Below are positions 59,345-64,000 of a DNA stretch of 64,000 nt, in pieces (position 1 is the first letter of the stretch; every line of letters begins with the position of its first letter). The notes beneath the pieces were generated by a model. The model was not told the DNA's origin and did no database searches. It worked only from the letters and a program-made list of their open reading frames with translations. The position numbers and the translations under genes were made by a program. Origin of the DNA: Xanthostigma xanthostigma (Eukaryota > Arthropoda > Insecta > Raphidioptera > Raphidiidae). The stretch spans positions 3,472,001-3,536,000 of the forward strand of contig OY754476.1 of assembly GCA_963575645.1 (NCBI GenBank). The letters run 5' to 3'.

Positions 59345-59890
59345 ATGGAAGAGATTATAGTTTTGCAGGAGTTATGGAAACTGTCAGGTCGTCATGAAAA
59401 ACCCTGTAGACGGTTGTGGAGCAAAGGCAGAGAGAGCAAAGCGACATTCAGCGGCGACTAGCATTTACTAGAATCGCGGCGGCCACGATAGAGCAAGCGG
59501 CGTCAGTGAACACAGAGAGGTACCGATCGACGTCGAGGGTACAGGAACAGGAGAGTCGAGAGAAGACCTCAGGAGTGCCGCAGATCAATACCAGTGGGCG
59601 AAGGGAACCAGACGGGAAGAGCGTCAGTTACCGGGATGGTGCGGGTGCAGACGTTCCTCGTAGGCGGAGCTACAACCGGTGGTAGCGTAGCGGTAAAGAT
59701 ATCTCAACTCTCCACGTCGTGACTCTACATCTATCTATCTTTGTCTGTATTTCTACAATTGCCCAGCAAATGTGTGCACCGCCTTTGTTCAACCTGCGGA
59801 TTCTCGACTTTCCAGATTTGGATTAGCAGGTTGTCATTAGCTTCTTTTTACTTTAAATAAAAGCTCTGTGTTTCTTCCTAACACTTCTAG
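59345..59890 (+). other. G+C-rich block with LTR-like features
   Basis: 59400-59700 is strikingly G+C-rich and purine-rich, encoding an 89-codon Arg/Glu/Gln-rich frame (59416-59685) with no domain I know. At 59665-59690 TGGTAGCGTAGCGG resembles an A box. Downstream, AATAAAAGCTCTGTGTTTC (about 59856) looks like a polyadenylation region, ending CCTAACA. TG at 59340 and CA at 59883 could be LTR ends, but no target duplication or gag/pol is found. A solo LTR or an element leader are the likely options. Confidence 0.3.
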
Positions 59891-60174
59891 TTTAAACGGG
59901 CACAATTTTTTTAGGTTTTACATTTATTTTAATCGTTAAATAGTGAACCATATTTCCAAATCAACCTAAAAGTTCCGAACAATATTCAGATTTATATAAA
60001 AACGGAAGTTCTTATAGTATTATCAATGCTAATATTATGTAAATAAACTACTAACGAGAATTCTGTTTGAAATTTGACTTTCTTACGAATTTTGTTTTTA
60101 AATATATTGTGTACGAAAAAAACTGTTTCTAAAATATATAATTTATACAGGTGGATTTTTAAAACTCAAACACT

Positions 60175-60560
60175 CATATCCGTAGAGGAAGGGTTTTTGA
60201 AAAAAAAAATGGGATAAAATTTGCAGTGTATGAAGAGAGAATAACATTGGTGTAGTTTTTATTTTTTCATTTGATGGAGGCGCCTCAGAGATCGCCTTAG
60301 AGATACCAAGTTCAACTCTAATTTTTTTGAATTGGAATCCATATTTTAATGATCTCTGATTATTGTTCTCTGGGTCAAAGATAATAACTTTTGCACCAAA
60401 CAGTTTTCGATTTGATAAAATCCTGAATCGCTGTTGGGATCTCAATTTATCCCATATTTCCTCTGTCTGACTTGCATAGGCTGAACTCTCGCATTTTGTT
60501 TGTTTTTGTGTGCATGCGAGGGCGTGCGTGCAGATGTGTTTGTGTGTGTGTTCAGCATTC
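60175..60560 (-). repeat. Dispersed repeat (AGAACAATAATC family), long copy
   Basis: Reversed, it includes AGAGAACAATAATCAGAGAT, AATATGGATTCCAATTC and GAGGCGCCTCC, as at 19575. It extends further upstream (CTATGCAAGTCAGACAGAGG). A 140-codon frame across it (60143-60565) is probably a repeat shadow. Confidence 0.6.
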
Positions 60561-60708
60561 CTCAAAAACTAGTTGCATCATTTTTCGGGGCTCTTTCTGA
60601 GTCACACAATCCACTAAAGTAGGAAGCATAGAATTAAATGAGAACAAACACGCCTGCACACACGCACACAAACACAATGCGACAGCTCAGCCTATGCGAG
60701 GCAGAAAC
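60461..60708. repeat. Inverted repeat, arms of about 70-90 bp
   Basis: CTTGCATAGGCTGAACTCTC followed by a TG-rich tract (60471-60550) is inverted against GACAGCTCAGCCTATGCGAG preceded by a CA-rich tract (60640-60700). It shows that the AGAACAATAATC family has a second, inverted terminus here. Confidence 0.6.
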
Positions 60709-61805
60709 AAGAAACGTAGTCGTGTTATGATTTTCATAGTAAACCCTAGCCATGACGTGTCCAACCGCATGCGAATAATCCACAGCCTACTTCCTTAAAA
60801 AAAATAAATTAAGTGAATATCAGCTGTTTTAGAATAAGTGCAAAAAATGCTATAGGTATAATAATTACGAGTACATCTCGTGCATGATGACTAATATTAT
60901 GGCTTGAGCGACTGTTACAACCTGCTGGCGCTCGTTTGTAACATATTGTTACACTTCCCTGTAATATTAATCATCACGTTCTAGAGTCTAGATACATAGC
61001 CTACTGTCTATGTTTGTTCCGCCGTAACTTCCCAATGGGCTAACTGATTTGAATAAATTCGACCCCGCTCTGTTCCGGAATATTACCGAATAATTGCATA
61101 TAATTTTTAATTCAAGACGTTCCAAAAGAGCAGGTGTGTTCAACTTGTAAAAAAATCCTATGTAAACTACCATGACTACAATAAAAAATAGTTGCCTCCG
61201 CTCACATACACAGAACTTCTCGGGCTTTTTCTCGAATGTTCGCGCAGTATCAGTGTCGTGCGTCACACTATCAACGCGCATTAAACAGAAGTTTATAAAA
61301 ATAGATCTGTTATGTTGCAGCTTGTAGAAACAGATTCATGTGGTTTGTTGAGCATTAGTTAGCATTCTTATGTCTGATTAGTGAGCACGATCGAAATGAC
61401 GGGAACGGTAAATCAGCCTGTAAACATACATACGTCAGTAAATACAGCGCCCATAATTTAATCGTTATCGAACCCCATTCTACATAGTGTCAGTAAATTT
61501 TAATCCAAATTAATTTCACTGGAATTCATTGGTTTACAATTTATGTGAACAAGAGACATTGAATGAAACAAACAGGTTGTATCAAAATATCAATTGCAGG
61601 TCAGAAAGGGGCCAGTTGTAGCATTTTTAAACGATTATATTGCGAATACTAACAATATTCTATTACTGAATACTGCTTTAAATATTCAAGTATGTTTAGT
61701 ATTCCGACGAAACATAATTGAAAAATTGTATCTATTTTTATCAAACTATCATTTCTTTTAAGCCACTCCTAAGAAAGTGGATTTATGATCATAAATCCAA
61801 TTTAC
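60709..61805. other. No gene seen; Helitron-type core at 60995-61085
   Basis: CGCCGTAACTTCCCAATGGG, then CTGATTTGAATAAATTCGAC is the kind of core shared by many insect Helitron-type repeats, here without ends. The 97-codon minus-strand frame crossing it is a shadow. Confidence 0.35.
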
Positions 61806-61967
61806 TCATCCGTTTGACCTGTATCGTATTCACACACACACAGACTAACAGACGCGCAAACTTTTTTCAAAAATATGTTTGTTGGGTTCGTTTGACCTCA
61901 AAACGGAAAAATGTAAAATTTTGAAAATTGAAATTTGAACTAAATTAGTACCATACTTTTGGAAGGG
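61806..61967 (-). repeat. ACCATTCC-family fragment
   Basis: Reversed, it holds GTATGGTACTAATTTAG, CAAACATATTTTTGAAAAAA and the core CAGGTCAAACGGATGAG. Head truncated and tail missing. Confidence 0.6.
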
Positions 61968-63107
61968 AAAAATAATCCAAAAATTTGAAACAGCCAAAAA
62001 GGAATTGTTTGTCTAGTCGAAATGTATATTATTTGAACACACTGTAAATCATTTGCCTTAAGCGTATAGTGTAAAGGTAAACAAGAGAAACCTGCAATTT
62101 ATCAAATTCTAGAAGTCACACTAAAATGGTACTAAAATTGAGAACAACCTGTAAAGTACGGAAAACTAATTCGGTAAAATATACCGCAACAAATCAAAGG
62201 AGGAATACACGCAAGATTCGGGTACACCTTGCAGCAGATGTCTATACAGAGCTTTAACAAGATGGCAGATTATAAACGCTCGTCAACCTAGGTCATTAAC
62301 GAAAAGAACTTAAAACAGAGAACAATAACATACAGGTTGATTATTTAATTAAAAGGATCATTTCCAAAAACTACAAAAACTATAATCGAGTTTTGAAAAA
62401 CTTTTAAACAATGTTTAAAATGTGTGTGATAGAGGAAATGCCGATGTGACAAAACAAGCATTTTTCAATAACTGTAATTGTTACTGTTTTTCTTCTTTCC
62501 AAACAGCCTGTTTTAAACAACTGTTATATGAAATAGCTGCCTCTCTCACTTTCTTCTCATTTTGTGTTTGAAAAAAGTAACAAAAAAATTCTTCAAGGCC
62601 CTGTAATTAAAATGTATTCATCATTATACAAAAAGTATTTATTCTTTAGACAACAATTCAAAATTATAAGCGGGATAATTATTTTTTCGTCGAACTTATT
62701 TATGAAAAATCTACCACTGATATTGTCATAGTTTAATAAATGGTAACTATGGTAACATCGTCTTATATATATCGTATTTATACAGCTAAAATAATTTTGA
62801 TCAATTTTTCGATTCATATATTATGTCCCGCTGTATGGTGCTGTCAGAAAGGGTAAAGAAGGATGAAAACACGCACTACAAAGAACTTTTGAACACACTT
62901 TGTATAAGTTTAGACTAGATATTCTGCGTTATTAGTGTTATTACGCAGTCTCAGATGAACCTAGGCAAATCACGCCAAAGGGTTGCCCTGACATTGAATT
63001 AGATGAAGTAAACGTAAAACTACTGTTATAGCTGTACAGGGTTAACCAGAAAATATTGTTTTATGTAATCAAAATCTAATAAAAGGAATTTCATTTAAAA
63101 AAAAAAA
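61968..63107. other. No gene seen
   Basis: A+T-rich with no recognised feature. Confidence 0.45.
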
Positions 63108-63309
63108 CTCACTCACGATTGTGTAGAGGGCATATTCGTCGGTGCGTGGACATAATCGCCTGTAATCGGCAGTAATCGGTTGATTGTCGGTACATCAAAG
63201 GAATGCGTGGCCAGCATCGTGCGCCCGTACACACAATCGGACTGGCACGATTGTGTGGATGATAGGCACTTATTTGAGTGGCGGTGCTGGCCACGTGTGT
63301 AGTGGAGGC
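63108..63309. mobile_element. Truncated copy of the 33-bp TIR element
   Basis: It carries one terminus (AGTGGCGGTGCTGGCCACG... to GGAGGC at 63309), the GATGATAGGCACTTATTTGA block and the GAGGGCATATTCGTCGG block in reverse orientation to 28445-28922. The other terminus and roughly half of the interior are missing; the break lies in an A11 run. Confidence 0.75.
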
Positions 63310-64000
63310 TTTACGGAATCAGGAGTGCCATCCGTTGAATAGTCGTCATGTGTTGAACGCTAAAAACACACGCTGTACTAAATATTTTGCGGCAATAGGA
63401 GTGTATTAATAAAAGTTTTACACATACTATTTTAAAAATTGTCTGTTAGACGTTAAAATCACATTTAAGCTAAGTTTTCTCTCAAAACCGATATAAACGC
63501 GGACGAAGTCGCTGGCAAAAACTGATTATTATTAAGTAAAAATATTTTAAGATATTTCGGTGTTTATCTTAGGTAGAGTGTGTTAGGAAGCACATATAAA
63601 ATAAAATTGGATGTTAAGATTACTTACTACATGATGCAATAAAAATTTTGCTGGCTGTAAAATATATCGTAATAAAATGTGCAATAAATATTTTTCCAAT
63701 AATACGATCACCATGTTCGAAAAAAACGATGAATATTTATCAATGACATTATCGATCAGGAATCATGCGTACCTTCATATAAGTCGACAGACGATGGTAA
63801 TAAAATATTTATATAGGAAGATTATTCTAGTGGCGCGATAACTATCTGAAAGTATTCCGCACTGATGTCGAATAAAGGTTTTAAAAAATATATATAAAAT
63901 CATTTCTAAAATTTAGATATCTGTTATGATTTTTTAGGCGCGAACTAAGCATTAACTGGAAGCTGTTATATAGGTGGCCGATAATAATTGCTCGTATTCC
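63310..64000. other. No gene seen
   Basis: A+T-rich; only the short TTTTTTAGGCGCGA phrase at 63933 recalls 53788. Confidence 0.4.

Noticed and set aside
60143..60565. 140-codon minus-strand frame
   Set aside because: It spans a dispersed repeat family whose other copies do not keep the frame.

Overview
The window is A+T-rich eukaryotic DNA that looks like an insect genome. There are no operons or bacterial-type genes. It carries a Penelope-like retroelement, LINE and mariner remnants, Helitron-type ends inserted between A and T, a tRNA-derived SINE and many inverted-repeat elements. The order of insect cannot be fixed from the sequence. Almost every open frame of 60-160 codons is chance or repeat-derived. 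I could support no complete host gene. The only host-like coding candidates are a possible Cu/Zn superoxide dismutase first exon (722-795) and one unrecognised frame (14220-14516).

Layout. 1-2 kb: possible exon, then a palindromic MITE and a foldback element, then a very good hammerhead-ribozyme match (1922-1960). 2-8.5 kb: mostly unassigned A+T-rich DNA. 8.5-14 kb: an unnamed dispersed repeat, two palindromic Harbinger-like MITEs with TWA target duplications, two TIR families and a Helitron. 16.4-17.8 kb: a 5'-truncated Penelope-like element with intact RT catalytic motif, GIY-YIG module and tail. 18.8-20.8 kb: a long foldback element and an internally deleted mariner. 22-26 kb: a short Helitron, two longer copies of the unnamed repeat and the C-terminal end of a LINE. 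28.4-28.9 kb: an element with 33-bp perfect terminal inverted repeats. 31.7-36 kb: a hAT-like element, Penelope tails in inverted pairs, a chimeric MITE and a Helitron-helicase C-terminus. 38-48.5 kb: Helitron-like ends, a 222-bp near-perfect palindrome built on a Penelope-type tail, a SINE and a large foldback. 50-64 kb: further copies of the TIR families, a LINE fragment, another Penelope tail pair, a complete small Helitron, a Tc1-like MITE and a G+C-rich LTR-like block.

How the pieces relate. At least ten repeat families recur within 64 kb, several as very similar copies (13.3/54.4 kb) and several as inverted halves. Penelope-type tails with hammerhead-like cores recur at six loci, three of them as head-to-head palindromes. 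The most interesting signals are the hammerhead at 1.9 kb, the tail palindromes, the nested AACGCGCGTT/CTATACAATTGTATAG MITE and its chimeric copy, and the unnamed repeat of about 600 bp with ten dispersed copies.
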